Shown here piece by piece: positions 50,901 through 61,211 of a stretch of 64,000 nucleotides of DNA. Source of the stretch: Chenopodium formosanum (Eukaryota > Streptophyta > Magnoliopsida > Caryophyllales > Amaranthaceae); contig CM044877.1 of NCBI GenBank assembly GCA_024500155.1, positions 80,584,501 through 80,648,500 of the forward strand. Reading direction: 5' to 3'. The first letter of the stretch is position 1, and the number at the start of each line of letters is the position of its first letter. The translations under genes and the position numbers were made by a program. The notes under the pieces are model-generated. The model did not search any database. It was not told where the DNA came from and was given only the letters and a program-made list of their open reading frames with translations.

Positions 50901-53900
50901 TTTAGACACAGTTGCATCATTGAAATTTAACAATGATAGCAAGTTGATCATTGATGGCTCACTGAATTTCGTACCGAATGCATAACAGGATGCTCCACCA
51001 CCTATCATAATCAGATCATCATTAACAACGTTGGCAGTATTTCGAACAAACAATTGCTTGTCTATGGAATTCAAGAACACCTGCTTCCATGAGAAAGACT
51101 TTAGGTCAAGCAAGGACAGCTCTTCGCAATGCTGTCTGACAGGACAACCCCCAACAATTCCCAAATAATCTTTATACACAAACATTGAGTGTGAAAACCT
51201 TGGATAAGGACTTTTTCCAACTGTTTTTACTTTTGCCCATTGACTATCCTGGATATCAAAACTATAAAGGTCCCCCAATGCTCTCCCACCATTGTATCCA
51301 CCAAACAGAAACAATTTATTGCCATAAGCAACCAATGAATGCGAATGCCGAGCACAGGGAAATTCTCCACTTGCTTGAACCTCCTTCCATTTCAATGTAT
51401 CCACATCCAACACAACTAAGGAAGAATACAATGTGTTGTTATTAAGTCCGCCGAATATGTAAATATTTGAACCTACAACAGCAGCTGCATGACGATGCCT
51501 GCACAAAAAACTACATTATTAGTTAATCTGTCATGTGAAAAATGTCCTTTAAAAGCAAAATCTACTACAGGACTAACAGTAGTTGGTATCATCACCTTGG
51601 AGCAAACACATCACCAGTGTTGCCTACCAATTTCCATTCAGCTTTCATGATATCGAAGATCCATAACTCATCCAGGATATTGGTAGGATCAGCTCTGCCT
51701 CCAATAACAATCATTGAACCTCCAACTAATGAAGATGTATGACCCATACGTGGAGAGGGAGAGCCCTTAACATCTAGCACAGACAATCTGCCTGAAAACA
51801 AATCCAGCAATAAACAGTCACTTCTGCGTGCATGCCTACCTATGCCTCCAAAACCACCATATATCAGAATCTCTTTGCTATCAGCATTACAGATTGTACA
51901 AGAAGAATGACCCCATAGGAACAGCCTCTCTATGCTTTCTCCGACAATTTTAATGGGTACAATGGCTAGACTGGAACCAGAATTTCCCAGTGGCCCTGCC
52001 AATGATTCAAAAATTTCAGACTAGCTCTCTTAGGGAAGAAATAGATATCCTGCAATCATCAATAGTTGATTGTCATAATAACACTCAGAAGTCAGCCCAA
52101 CAAGATTACAGATAAAAATGAACAAAAGGGGTACGATTTGGACCAACACTATTACTGTTTCTGTCTTACATTCGTTTACTTCCTGGTGATGAGAATGATA
52201 TTAAGAAGGATTGTATAGAGTGTCTTGAATATGGATAGGAGGTAGGAGCGTAGGACTGTTTTCTAATACATCCAAAAAAAAGGACCAAAAGGCAACAATG
52301 TATATTCATTCCCTCAATTCAAAAAAGTCCAATTCCACCTGCCTCGACTTAAAAGATTTGGATTGTATTGCCGTACTCTAGGGATATAATTTGACTATTT
52401 GAGTACAACTTTTATTACCATTCACCCATGATTTATTCCTTGTACCATTCACCTATGAATTATTTCCTTGTATCACACAAATTGACAGAGTATTCAACTA
52501 CGAAACACTAGACATTTGCATAAATTTCACCTAATTCACATATTCTTTTGATCTTAAGTATATAAAGAAAAGTTCTACAGCAAATCTTTTCTGTGCAAAA
52601 GGAAAAAACATTCAAATTAAAGCCTTGTTTTTGATATCAGGGTAAAAATAATAGTTTGCCTTCATAGAGATACAATACAAATTCTTCCATTGAGCTCAAG
52701 ATGTGTCTAAAAGAAAATTGATTGGCTTTTAGTTTTTCCAAAGGTGAAAGTTGGACAATCAACACCCCTCCCACAAACCCAAGGTGCTTTACAAGAAGGA
52801 AATTCCTCATGCTCACTTCTTCTCCTCCTCATCATTCACTTATAACAAGGAAGGTCACCCATACATAGTAGTCGAGGATCATGTGCAAACTCCGTTCTAC
52901 ACTTGCAACTTTGTAAGATACTACGTATTAGATTATTAGCCTAAAGTTTTCCACATCAAATTTCATAACTTTGCTACTACTACTGCCTACTGGCAAACAC
53001 AACCAAAGATAACAATATACATGAATAACATGAACAAACCCCATGAACAAAACATTAGCATTGTGCCCACTTATGAAATCTAACCCACAAAATGAACATT
53101 CCAATCAACATAATATCATTCAAACAAGTAAATCACATGAAACAAAACACAATTCACACACATTAAATCAGCCTCCAAACTAAAACTAAAAAGCACAATT
53201 AACACAAAATTACCAGAATATTTCTCCAAATTAGTCCCTTCTTGATTGACACCAACCCATTTCTCCTCTTCCCAAATTGCACCATCACCATCAACACCAC
53301 CTCTCAACCCCACAAACCCGTCTCCGGCTTCGGCTTCGGCTTCGGCTTCGGCTTCCTGCCCCACAAACCCATTCTTCCTTAAACCCTCCAAAAACCCTTG
53401 AGTCCTCTTCCAATTAGCACCCATCTTATCATTAGCAATCTCCACAAGATACCTCAAATACTCAGGAGACACCATAATCCTCCCTTTACACCCCAAAGGA
53501 ACCTCTAACCTAATTGAACATCGAATTGCAACAATCACCCTCTTACTACTCACACTAGTAATCCCAGATTCCCTGAACCCACAAGATATAGCCAATGCCA
53601 CCAAGAACTGAGCCGCACCCACGTCCTTACACTCCACCGCAATGATCAGAGGCTCGAACCGGAACACCAACTCGGACTGAGTCGACTCGGCCGAGTCAAC
53701 TGACTCAGTGGCGGCGGTTGAAGTGGGAGGGAAGATGAGGTTGAGGATCGAAGTGGGGTCAACTGGGTCGTGGGAGATGAAGGCCCAGGTGCCGCCTTTG
53801 GGCTTGTTTGGGAGGTGAGAGAAAATGGAGATGCGGCCGGAGCAAGAGGAGGTGGTGTAGTATGAAGGGTGGTTGTTAATGGTGTTGAGAAGGGGGATGA

Positions 53901-53991
53901 TTGGTGCGTCGATTGTTCCTTTTGGAGATTTATCTAGCTCTGTTGATGATATTGCCGCCATTGTTGCAGCTTTCCTCTTCTCAAACTCCAT
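35914..53991 (-). CDS. tRNA wybutosine-synthesizing protein 2/3/4 fusion (TYW3-kelch-TYW2), 1,044 aa
   Basis: Nine exons on the minus strand: 53991-53214, 51995-51596, 51498-50335, 50158-50029, 38770-38535, 37655-37520, 37131-37055, 36255-36149, 36020-35914; the total is 3,135 nt, in frame, all GT-AG. Exon 1 is a TYW3-type domain (PIIPLLNTINNHPSYYTTSS, CSGRISIF, GGTWAFISHDP). Exons 2-3 are kelch repeats (IYGGFGGIGRHARR, YIFGGLNNN, LFLFGGYNGGRALGDL, GIVGGC), as in the C-terminal half of TYW4. Exons 4-9 are a Met-10+/TYW2 aminocarboxypropyl-transferase domain with the SAM-binding VDLFAGIGYFTLPFLV, YACEWNPHAVEAL, EGDNRLTAPK, LHIHGNVKDSEENQW and KWYAPHIRHLVADVRC. Arabidopsis has the same fusion. 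Role: late steps of wybutosine formation at G37 of tRNA-Phe. Exon 1 carries an in-frame Glu-Ala repeat. Intron 4 (50028-38771, 11,258 bp) is filled by a giant repeat element. Confidence 0.93.
36368..36388. repeat. Stowaway-like terminal fragment in an intron
   Basis: CTACTCCCTCAGTCCCTACA resembles the end of a Stowaway MITE (CTCCCTCCGTCCC). No opposite end was found, so this is at most a truncated copy in intron 7 of the wybutosine gene. Confidence 0.3.
38895..39969. repeat. Left GACCCGA-rich arm of the giant element
   Basis: Degenerate, irregular reiteration of short words such as AACCCGACTTGAACCCGAG and ATTATTGACTTGAACCGAAC, interrupted by about 250 bp of non-repetitive AT-rich sequence (39453-39700) that is also present in the right arm. 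It is not telomeric: there is no regular TTTAGGG unit. It ends in ACGGCTCTA, a likely remnant of a 3' terminus. Confidence 0.75.
39970..48685. repeat. Tandem satellite array, about 322-bp monomer, about 25 copies
   Basis: The landmark GTGGATATTAGCCTTCAATT recurs (with variants) near 40000, 40312, 40636, 40962, 41284, 41606, 41949, 42277, 42603, 42900, 43227, 43549, 43869, 44190, 44515, 44841, 45207, 45522, 45840, 46161, 46489, 46811, 47134, 47456 and 48509. Spacing is mostly 315-328 bp. Each unit also carries CCGAAATGTTTACCATGGTC, GAGTCCAATTGGGTGGGTGG, CAACTTGCACCGATTTCATT and AATGATCATATATGGTTCCA. One unit near 45000 has an internal duplication of about 50 bp, and the array is broken by an insertion at 47709-48430. 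Because 322 is not a multiple of three, its many reading frames are not conserved as proteins. Confidence 0.9.
47709..48430. mobile_element. hAT-like insertion nested in the satellite (722 bp)
   Basis: Perfect 13-bp inverted ends CATGGTATAAAAA and TTTTTATACCATG, flanked by perfect 8-bp duplications ATGACCCC (47701-47708 and 48431-48438), so the satellite monomer is cleanly restored when it is removed. Subterminal regions are rich in CG words (GGTCGCGATCGCGG near 47728, GCGAAACGCG near 48393) in contrast to the AT-rich middle. No transposase frame. It must be younger than the array unit it interrupts. Confidence 0.85.
48690..49903. repeat. Right GACCCGA-rich arm of the giant element
   Basis: Homologous and co-oriented with the left arm, but it lacks that arm's first 200 or so bases and extends further on the right through ACCCGTTTAACGCG to the outer terminus TTGACAGCTCTA. 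Together the two arms make one full-length arm plus a copy shortened at opposite ends, as expected if the satellite expanded between duplicated arms. Confidence 0.75.
53336..53362. repeat. In-frame hexanucleotide repeat in the TYW3 exon
   Basis: About four to five tandem GGCTTC units (plus strand) encode alternating Glu-Ala (EAEAEAEAEA) near the end of exon 1 of the wybutosine gene. Unit length 6 keeps the frame when copy number changes, so length variation between alleles is plausible. It lies in the linker between the TYW3 and kelch domains. Confidence 0.85.
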
Positions 53992-54166
53992 TTTTTTTTC
54001 ACTCTCTTGCTCGCTCGCAGACCAAAACAATCGATAGATGAACTCACTAGTCACGGCTAATTGGCTATAGTGTAAAAGGGGGCAAATGGTCAAATGGTTG
54101 TTTAGAACTTTAGATTAAGACTATGTTTGGTAAATGACTTTTGGCTATACTAATAAGTAGGTTAAG

Positions 54167-55389
54167 TCCCGTGTCATGCACGGTAATAATTAAACTTTAT
54201 AACAAAAATTATAAAGAATGATGTTAATTTAACAATAATTTACCAAAAAAAAATATTTGTAACAAAATAATAGTCTTTAATTAAAGATATTGATGGTTAA
54301 AGTTGTGTCTCGACAAATGTACAAATCCAATTATAACTTATAAAAAAACGGAGGAGTATAATGTAATAAAATAAATTTGTTTGGTTGTTCTTATAAATGT
54401 TATGCATAATTTTAAGATTTATACAAAGGGGCTTGCCCCACTTTATCTCCTAGATAAACATTTGATGTTTATCAAGGGGTATATCTGTAATTTTCTATAT
54501 AAAATGAAGGACATTTTTGTAAATTGCACTATAATTCATCTTCTTCCTCAATGTTACTTCACGCACATCCATGGATCTCTTCTTCCTCCTTCCTTCACCC
54601 ACCTCCATTACAAGCATCTGTTTCTTCCTTCGACACCTTCATCTTCTTCGTCAAGCTATGTCAATGACTTCTCCGACACCGACATCACCATTTTCGGCGG
54701 CTTCGCCGCTGAATTAAACGAAAACCCTAATTAAAAAGGGAGGAATATAGGGTATGGTTAACCCTTAGAGGGTAGGTGAGCTTTCCTCCTCCATTGAAGC
54801 TAAGCTTTTTTTTTCTGGGATTGCTTTTGAGCTTTTGTTCGTCATTGATGATGAAGCAAGAAGCTGAGAATTCACGTGAAATGTAGCAGTGAACTAATTA
54901 TTTTTATTTTTGCACAACTATCAAAGCAATTTAATTACCCAATTGCCACTAGATAAACATTGTTTGTTTATCTAGGAGATAAACTTGAATTTTCTCTATA
55001 CAAAGTATGGTACCAAAATACTTTTTTTCTATTTTTAATTAAAATAAAATTTTAAGTTAATTGATAATATTATAATAATTTTGGATAATGATATACGAAG
55101 TATTTCAATACCTTAATTTTAATCTATGTTATTATATTTGTAACTAAAAGATTCCTAGTATATAAAATATATGTTAAAAAAATAATAGAAAAAAATTAAT
55201 TGAGTATGATTGGATTAAATGTGTTCTCAAAATGGAAATAAGTATTATTGTAGGTTAAAAATTGGTAGTCATTCAAATTTGGCAAAAAAAAAAAATAAAG
55301 AAAGAAAAAAAGAAAAAAAAGGCGGGAAATTTTTTAATGACATCATGACAAGTGTCACTTTAGGTTCGCTTTTAGTATAGGTTAATTGA
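54167..55389 (-). mobile_element. Non-autonomous Helitron copy 1
   Basis: On the minus strand the element starts TCAATTAACCTATACTAAAA after A (T at 55389). It ends with hairpin CCGTGCATGACACGGG, then ACTTAACCTAC|T at 54167, the final base being C where the related copy at 61212-62155 has CTAG. The two copies share both ends and interior segments (for example AAAATATTTGT with ACAAAATAA, and CTAAAAGATT). It is expanded by the nested element at 54442-54983. No Rep/helicase frame. Confidence 0.65.
54442..54983. mobile_element. TIR element with gene-like cargo, nested in the Helitron (542 bp)
   Basis: Perfect 19-bp inverted ends (TTTATCTCCTAGATAAACA at 54442-54460 and its reverse complement at 54965-54983). 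Next to each end is a further short palindrome (GATAAACAT-TTG-ATGTTTATC at 54453-54473). I could not fix a target duplication, so the superfamily is open. The middle (about 54560-54740) is GC-richer and reads on the plus strand as SSSYVNDFSDTDITIFGG with a stop after AAELNENPN. This looks like a captured gene fragment, source unknown. Confidence 0.6.
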
Positions 55390-56479
55390 TACGAGTGATT
55401 GGTTTTGATTTGGGGTTGGGTTGCTGTTCGGCCATTTTGATAAAGGTTTTGTGTTATCTATAATAGAATTGTTACAATTAATTTGGTTTTAAAATGTTTG
55501 GATTGGTCATCGATAAAAAAATTAATATGGCTTAGGGTTTCGGTTAAGACGATTGTTTGTAATTAAGGAATTCTCAAACATATATAAGATGGTGAACTAC
55601 AAATATAAAGGATAGTATACTCAATTGTTTGATCGAGATTATGTTGAACAAGTATTCTCAAAAGTGATTTGTGGGATATGTTTAGCACATAAATTTTGTA
55701 GTTGCTATATATTAGACTAACAAAATCCGTTCTCAAACAATACTTTTTGTATATCTAATTTTAGAATATCATTGCAATTATTAACCATTCTCGAAGCGTG
55801 TTTTCTAGCTTCTACACTCCAATGACTTGTAGCTATTTTTCAAAAGATTTGACGTTATTCATCATAGTTTGAGTAAGCAAAAAAAAGTAAGTTTGTACAA
55901 TAGAAAAAGTAAGAGTTAAATGATTTATTTCTACTCTCCGTCTCTTATTTGTTTTCTTTTTACTTTATTTTTAAAATTCATAACAAACATCCCCTAAATA
56001 CTTGCTTAAGCTTCAGTTTGCTTATAATTTGTAAAACAATTAATGAATGGGCCTACTATAATTGCTCCTTGAATACTTCTTAGTTTTAGAATGGCCCATT
56101 GTTGATGTAAGCCCAATTTGTTAACAATTTATGATGAATAGCAAGATCATATTTATCCCTATCGAAGAGGCAAAATCAATAAGTAGCAACATGTCCCTTC
56201 AAATGAAAACGAATGAATGAAGCACTGGCTTATGGACGCATATTCCCTTCGTAAAATTCCTAGAGTGGGGACAATTGAGTACATAATAGTCCATATATTC
56301 GTTATATGTTGTCCAAAATGCTCAATACCACACATACACATTTCACAACTTGTGAATTGTTAGTCTATGACTTCTATAGTTCTATATTATGATTAGCCAA
56401 TTGTTGCACTTATGATGAGTTTATAACTTATATCATTAGATATTTGTATTACAATTTAACATAATCTCATTTACCATAC
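55390..56479. other. Intergenic region
   Basis: AT-rich sequence with no gene or complete element that I can support. Confidence 0.4.
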
Positions 56480-56486
56480 TCTTGAT

Positions 56487-56639
56487 TTTTTTAATTTTTT
56501 ATTTTTTTATTTTTTAATCGGTAAGGTACACGGAGAGGTCTCCCACCTTATCACGAGAATGGGGGATGAGGAGTCAAACCCCCAACCACTTGGGGGGAGT
56601 GATGGAGGTCCTAACCATCCCTCCATCCTCATTAATAAT
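56487..56639 (-). mobile_element. tRNA-derived SINE
   Basis: On the minus strand a box-A-like GATGGTTAGGACC is followed by a box-B-like GGGTTTGACTCCTCATCCC, a GC-rich body and an A-rich tail (AAAAAATAAAAAAATAAAAA type, seen as T-rich 56487-56517). It is flanked by TCTTGAT (56480-56486) and TCTTGAT (56640-56646), a 7-bp target duplication. Structure and tail identify a SINE of tRNA origin; the family is not assigned. Confidence 0.65.
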
Positions 56640-56646
56640 TCTTGAT

Positions 56647-57017
56647 ATTGTACATCTCTTTTTAAGTATTTTGCAAATATACTAAATAATTATCAAGGCT
56701 TACGGCTTATTTTATTTGCCTTATTTATACTTATTCAATTAAAAAAAAAAAGTTCAAATTAAATAAGTTCAAGAAAAATAAGTTTTGATTAGTTCATATA
56801 AGTCATATCATGTAACTTTAGACTGATTTAAATAAGTAAAATTAAGGTGAATAGAACTCACCCTTAAAAGCTACGTATAATTTTAATGGTATAGGATAAA
56901 GGATTAAACATTACTCTGTTATTATTACTTGTAGTAGCTTTACAAGGAGATTACATATGAGCTAACCCATAGTTGTTTCTTTTTACCTGTATATGATATA
57001 TTTGACCTTTAACTCTA
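56647..57017. other. Intergenic spacer
   Basis: AT-rich sequence with repeated AAATAAGT-type words; a decayed MITE is possible but no matched ends were found. Confidence 0.3.
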
Positions 57018-57230
57018 ATAAGTTTAGTTCAGTTTAGCTCCTAATTTTCTCATCAAATTATTTTCAGTTCAGTTCAGTTCAGCTCCTAATTTTCTCATCA
57101 AATTATTTTTAGTTCAGTTCAGTTCAGCTCCTAATTTTCTTCTTTCATAAAATATTCATTTAAGTTCAGCTCTAATAAGTTCAGTTTAGCTCAATTCAGC
57201 GCAATTCATCAGTCAATGAGAACAAGCCCT
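57018..57230. repeat. Degraded PIF/Harbinger-like repeat rich in AGTTC pentamers
   Basis: Three tandem-like blocks of TTCAGTTCAGTTCAGCTCC with CTAATTTTCTCATCAAATTA spacers, ending in GAGAACAAGCCC|TTA like the element at 62679-62825. The left terminus is missing or too changed to recognise. Confidence 0.5.
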
Positions 57231-57727
57231 TAGTCAGCTTCTCAACATGTTTAGGTTAGTATACTAGATAAATTGGGAGATCAATAAGGGAAAATAATAG
57301 CTAGAATCCTTCTCCAAATTGTATTTAGTGGTGATTAAATGTCTAATTTCATGGTTAGCATGTGATCTCCAATCCTTTCAACTAAACTAATCTTAGTTTG
57401 GTATTTATAAAGCATACTTTGTTTGAATTATGAAGTAGTAACCCAAAAAAAATAAAAAATAAAAAAAAAAATCCAAGTTTACCTCCAAAATTCAACGGTT
57501 GAAATCTCCCTCCTTATCCACACCCCAACAAAAACCTCATCCAATCCTTCATTCCTTCCTCCCCTCCACCTCTCATTCCCTTCCTTTCTTCCACATCACA
57601 CCCTCTCTCTCTTAGATAAGATTTCTCCACCTTTTCTTCTTCTCCTTACTCCATTCTTACCTTAGATTTGATACATCAAACCTCAAAAAATCCAAAAAAA
57701 TAAAATAAAAAATTATCACACCAAACA
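57231..57727 (+). promoter_or_regulatory. Promoter and 5' leader region of the ATP synthase gamma gene
   Basis: A CT-rich leader (CCTCTCATTCCC, CCCTCTCTCTCTT) precedes the start codon, and a GATAAG core (I-box-like, common in light-regulated photosynthesis genes) lies near 57615. A precise TATA box was not fixed. The regulatory reading is inference from known gene class. Confidence 0.35.
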
Positions 57728-58822
57728 ATGGCTTGTTCTCTTTCCTTTAGCTCCTCAGTGAGCAGCTTCCACCTCTCCACCACCACCCAATCTACCCAAG
57801 CACCACCCCCTTCCAACGCATCGATTCCCAACACCTGCCCTATCCAATGCAGCAACCTCCGCGAGCTCCGCGACCGTATTGGATCCGTCAAAAACACCCA
57901 AAAGATCACCGAAGCAATGAAGCTCGTCGCGGCCGCTAAGGTCCGTCGAGCTCAGGAAGCCGTCGTTAACGGACGTCCCTTCTCCGAGACCCTCGTCGAG
58001 GTCTTGTACAACATAAACGAGCAGTTGCAAACCGACGACATCGACGTGCCTCTCACGAGGGTCCGCCCCGTAAAGAAGGTAGCTCTAGTGGTAGTCACAG
58101 GAGACCGTGGCCTCTGCGGTGGGTTCAACAACATGTTGCTTAAAAAAGCCGAGGCTCGTATCGCCGAGCTTAAAGATTTAGGTGTTGATTATACCATCAT
58201 CAGTGTTGGTAAAAAAGGAAATACGTACTTCGTTCGAAGACCGAACATACCAGTTGATAGGTACTTCGACGGGAGTAATCTGCCTACTGCTAAAGAAGCA
58301 CAGGCAATAGCAGATGACGTGTTTTCGCTTTTTATAAGTGAGGAAGTTGATAAGGTTGAGATGTTATACACAAAGTTTGTATCGTTGGTGAAATCTGATC
58401 CTGTAATCCACACTCTATTGCCGCTATCTCCTAAGGGAGAGATCTGCGACATTAATGGGAAATGTGTTGATGCTGCTGAAGACGAGATGTTTCGTCTGAC
58501 GACGAAAGAGGGGAAACTGACAGTGGAAATGGATATGGTGAAGACAGAAACTCTGTCGTTTTCGCCGATTCTTGAGTTTGAGCAGGATCCTGCACAAATA
58601 TTGGATGCTTTGCTGCCGTTGTATCTTAACAGTCAGATTCTGAGGGCGCTGCAGGAGTCGCTTGCTAGCGAGCTCGCGGCGAGGATGACTGCAATGAGTA
58701 ATGCATCTGATAATGCTAGTGATTTGAAAAAATCGTTGTCTGTTGTTTATAATAGAGTGCGTCAGGCTAAGATTACTGGCGAGATCTTGGAGATTGTTGC
58801 TGGTGCTAATGCTTTGGTTTGA
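57728..58822 (+). CDS. ATPC: ATP synthase gamma chain, chloroplastic, 364 aa
   Basis: One uninterrupted frame from ATG to TGA. The Ser/Thr-rich first 40 residues or so form a chloroplast transit peptide; the mature protein begins near NLRELRDRIGSVKNTQKITE. The N-terminal helix with ITEAMKLVAAAKVRRAQ and the C-terminal helix with LASELAARMTAMSNAS...YNRVRQAKITGEILEIVAGA form the rotor shaft inside the CF1 catalytic head. The plant-type redox switch is present: a two-cysteine loop in EICDINGKCVDAAEDE (about residues 237-252), reduced by thioredoxin in light to activate the enzyme. Length and sequence match what I recall of spinach gamma closely, which is the main clue to the plant family. The gene is intronless. 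Confidence 0.98.
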   Translation: MACSLSFSSSVSSFHLSTTTQSTQAPPPSNASIPNTCPIQCSNLRELRDRIGSVKNTQKITEAMKLVAAAKVRRAQEAVVNGRPFSETLVEVLYNINEQLQTDDIDVPLTRVRPVKKVALVVVTGDRGLCGGFNNMLLKKAEARIAELKDLGVDYTIISVGKKGNTYFVRRPNIPVDRYFDGSNLPTAKEAQAIADDVFSLFISEEVDKVEMLYTKFVSLVKSDPVIHTLLPLSPKGEICDINGKCVDAAEDEMFRLTTKEGKLTVEMDMVKTETLSFSPILEFEQDPAQILDALLPLYLNSQILRALQESLASELAARMTAMSNASDNASDLKKSLSVVYNRVRQAKITGEILEIVAGANALV

Positions 58823-60198
58823 GTTGGTTGTTTTACAATATGGTCTGTTTTTTTTGTTCTTATTTTTGGAAACAATTATGGCTATTATTGTTGGTATAAT
58901 TACTATAAATATGGATACTCGTATTAATATTATGTATTTATTAATGTTTTGGTGATGATTCTAATGAACAGAGGGTATCAAGTGCAGAGGAGATTAATTA
59001 GATCATATTGATTTGTAATTACGTTTCATAATTTATATTATATAGTAACAAATTTCACAAACTTTGTGGAACACATTATTCTGAGCTACCTCTTTTTTAT
59101 AGTTGTAAGTCTTGTAACCCTGTTTTTGAAACGTATTTGCCATACGATTTACTTGATTGATTATATATTGATGCTCTTGAGGAATAAAATTGGATTTTAT
59201 TAGTGATTGAATTGAAGGGGACTCAAAGTAGATTGTGCCTAGCTTATAAGTCATAACTAAAAATTACTCTTTAAATGGATAGATTAGATACTAATTATAT
59301 TGAATACTTGACACAAATAAGCATGTTTTATTAGAATGATTGTTAAGTTGAATTACATGCTTAAATGTGAAAAAATTGGTCGCTCTATAAGCATTACAGG
59401 AGCTTATTCCACCAAGAAGCTGAGATTGTCGCGAAATCATACTTATTTGATCCCCTCTCTTAAGTAATTGTATAATCGTAGCTAAATGATGAACAAAAAC
59501 AAATCTGACATACCATAGTACACTTCTTCAAGATTGAATAGAGTTATGAAGACTAAGATTGAACGAATGTAATACAAGATCGGATTAATGAGACCGTGGA
59601 ACTGATCTTAGCTTGTTCAAGCAATCAAAACTAGACAGTAAACACACATTGACACTACATACACCTTACATCAACTGATCAGGCACTCGAGCTCATAGCA
59701 ATCGTGATGCATTCAAAGACGACAAATCATTGAAGCGCAAACATACACCCAATGGAACCAACAATCACAATTCACAACCCAAAATGTAACTATTAAAACC
59801 TTATAAAGTTCATTAATTATAATACCTATTATAAGCTTATATAAAGTTTAGATCAATAATTTCCTCAATCGAATTTCACCGCCAAAATTGAAACCACTCA
59901 ATTTGTTAACAAATCAATCAATGCAAGCAAACCAACCCTTGATCAAAAATTAAAACAAAATATAAAGAGACGCAATTGCTAATTACACCATTTCATAATC
60001 ATTATTATAATTAATCAGCTCAAAATCAATTAACAGTATGACAATTATGTATCAAGATTCTACAAAATTAATTGCAACTGTAACATTATTCAACTCAACA
60101 ATTAACACTTTTTTTCTTTGTTACATAATTTAACACTTCCCGTTATACAATCAACTCAACAAAAAAAATTTAAAAAAAAAAAAAAAAAGGAAAAATTG
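58823..60198. other. Intergenic region
   Basis: The 3' UTR of the gamma gene probably occupies the first 150-200 bases. The remainder is AT-rich with no recognised gene; it lies 3' of the small Ser-rich gene on the minus strand, and other exons of that gene could lie here unseen. Confidence 0.4.
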
Positions 60199-60516
60199 TT
60201 AGGATGGAGAAGGGGTGAAAATTGGGGCAACAGCGGCGAGCTTTTTACGGGCGAGGCAGCGAGAGCGGCGTGGAGAGAGAGGGAAGAAAGGAATTCCAAT
60301 TTCCAATTCAATCGGGTTCGGGTTCGGGTCCGGGTTCGGGTCGGAGGTGGAATTAGTGAGGAGGAGGAGAGAGAAGCAGATCTGAGAGCGTCTAATGGTG
60401 GTAAGTTTAGTATATCTCATCTGGGCTAGCGCTCCTGGTCTTAGATATCTGTTATACGACGACAACGATGACGATGACGACAACGATGATGATGGGGAGG
60501 AAGAGGATGGTCTCAT
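60199..60516 (-). CDS. Small conserved Ser-rich protein with RYLRPGALAQ motif, 105 aa
   Basis: Single frame on the minus strand. It starts MRPSSSSPSSS with a long Ser run, then NRYLRPGALAQMRYTKLT, then an imperfect DPNPDPNPNPNP repeat and a basic segment with SPRRSRCLARKKLAAV. The RYLRPGALAQ-type motif after a Ser-rich start is one I remember from small uncharacterised plant proteins, which supports this strand over the plus-strand frames in the same region. A CT-rich leader lies upstream (60520-60640), as expected for a plant 5' UTR. No catalytic motif, signal peptide or membrane helix is obvious. Function unknown. The C-terminal part might be replaced by splicing. Confidence 0.6.
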   Translation of the reverse strand: MRPSSSSPSSSLSSSSSLSSYNRYLRPGALAQMRYTKLTTIRRSQICFSLLLLTNSTSDPNPDPNPNPIELEIGIPFFPLSPRRSRCLARKKLAAVAPIFTPSPS

Positions 60517-60640
60517 TTTGAAGGAGGGTAGCGAGGGGGGTTTAGAGAGAGAAACAAGGGTGGAAATTGGAGGAGAGAGAAAGATGGGGCGGGTGAGATT
60601 TGGAGGAGAGAGACTGAGAGAGTGAATGGAGGGTTTAAAG

Positions 60641-61211
60641 AGGAGGGATGGAGATTCGGGAGGCGGGAAAATGGTTTGAGGGGAAGATAAAAGGCGGGAT
60701 TAGGGTTTCAACTTTTTTGAACCATCACTTCTTCATGTGTTTACCCAAGTAATCATGTAATTATGCTTGTATTTTTTTGAGAGCTTATGGGCTTATCACT
60801 TAAATTAATTAATTACATTGTTATGTTATTTACTATCACAACAGATACTTATGACTTTATGAGTAATTTATCTAGTTACGGGGGATTTGAAGCCGGTTAG
60901 ATTTTGATTAATTTTAATTTGAATTGAATCGGGCGTGTTGGATTCTATTTTCAAAGGAAAGTTATTATTGACAATTGGGTGTTTTTATCATTGTTAAGTT
61001 TATCTACTCACCATTATTAATTATTTTCAGAGGATAGTTTTAATGTTTTCAGATAGTTAATCAAGTTCTTGTTTTTGCATGAACTACTATGTAATTCAAA
61101 GCACATTAGGTTTTGATTAGTTTAATTTGGTATTCAAGGGAAGTTACTATTCCTGATTTTGACATGCGGAGTAGTTTATAATTGTTATAGTATTTTTTTT
61201 TAAGGAGAACA
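60641..61211. other. Intergenic region
   Basis: Upstream of the small Ser-rich gene; AT-rich with no other supported feature. Confidence 0.35.

Noticed and set aside
54381..54734. 117-aa plus-strand frame as a gene
   Set aside because: It starts in Helitron sequence, crosses the nested element's end, and only its last part looks gene-like.
60118..60625. Plus-strand frames over the small Ser-rich gene
   Set aside because: They are mirror images of low-complexity sequence; the minus strand has the recognised motif and a CT-rich leader.
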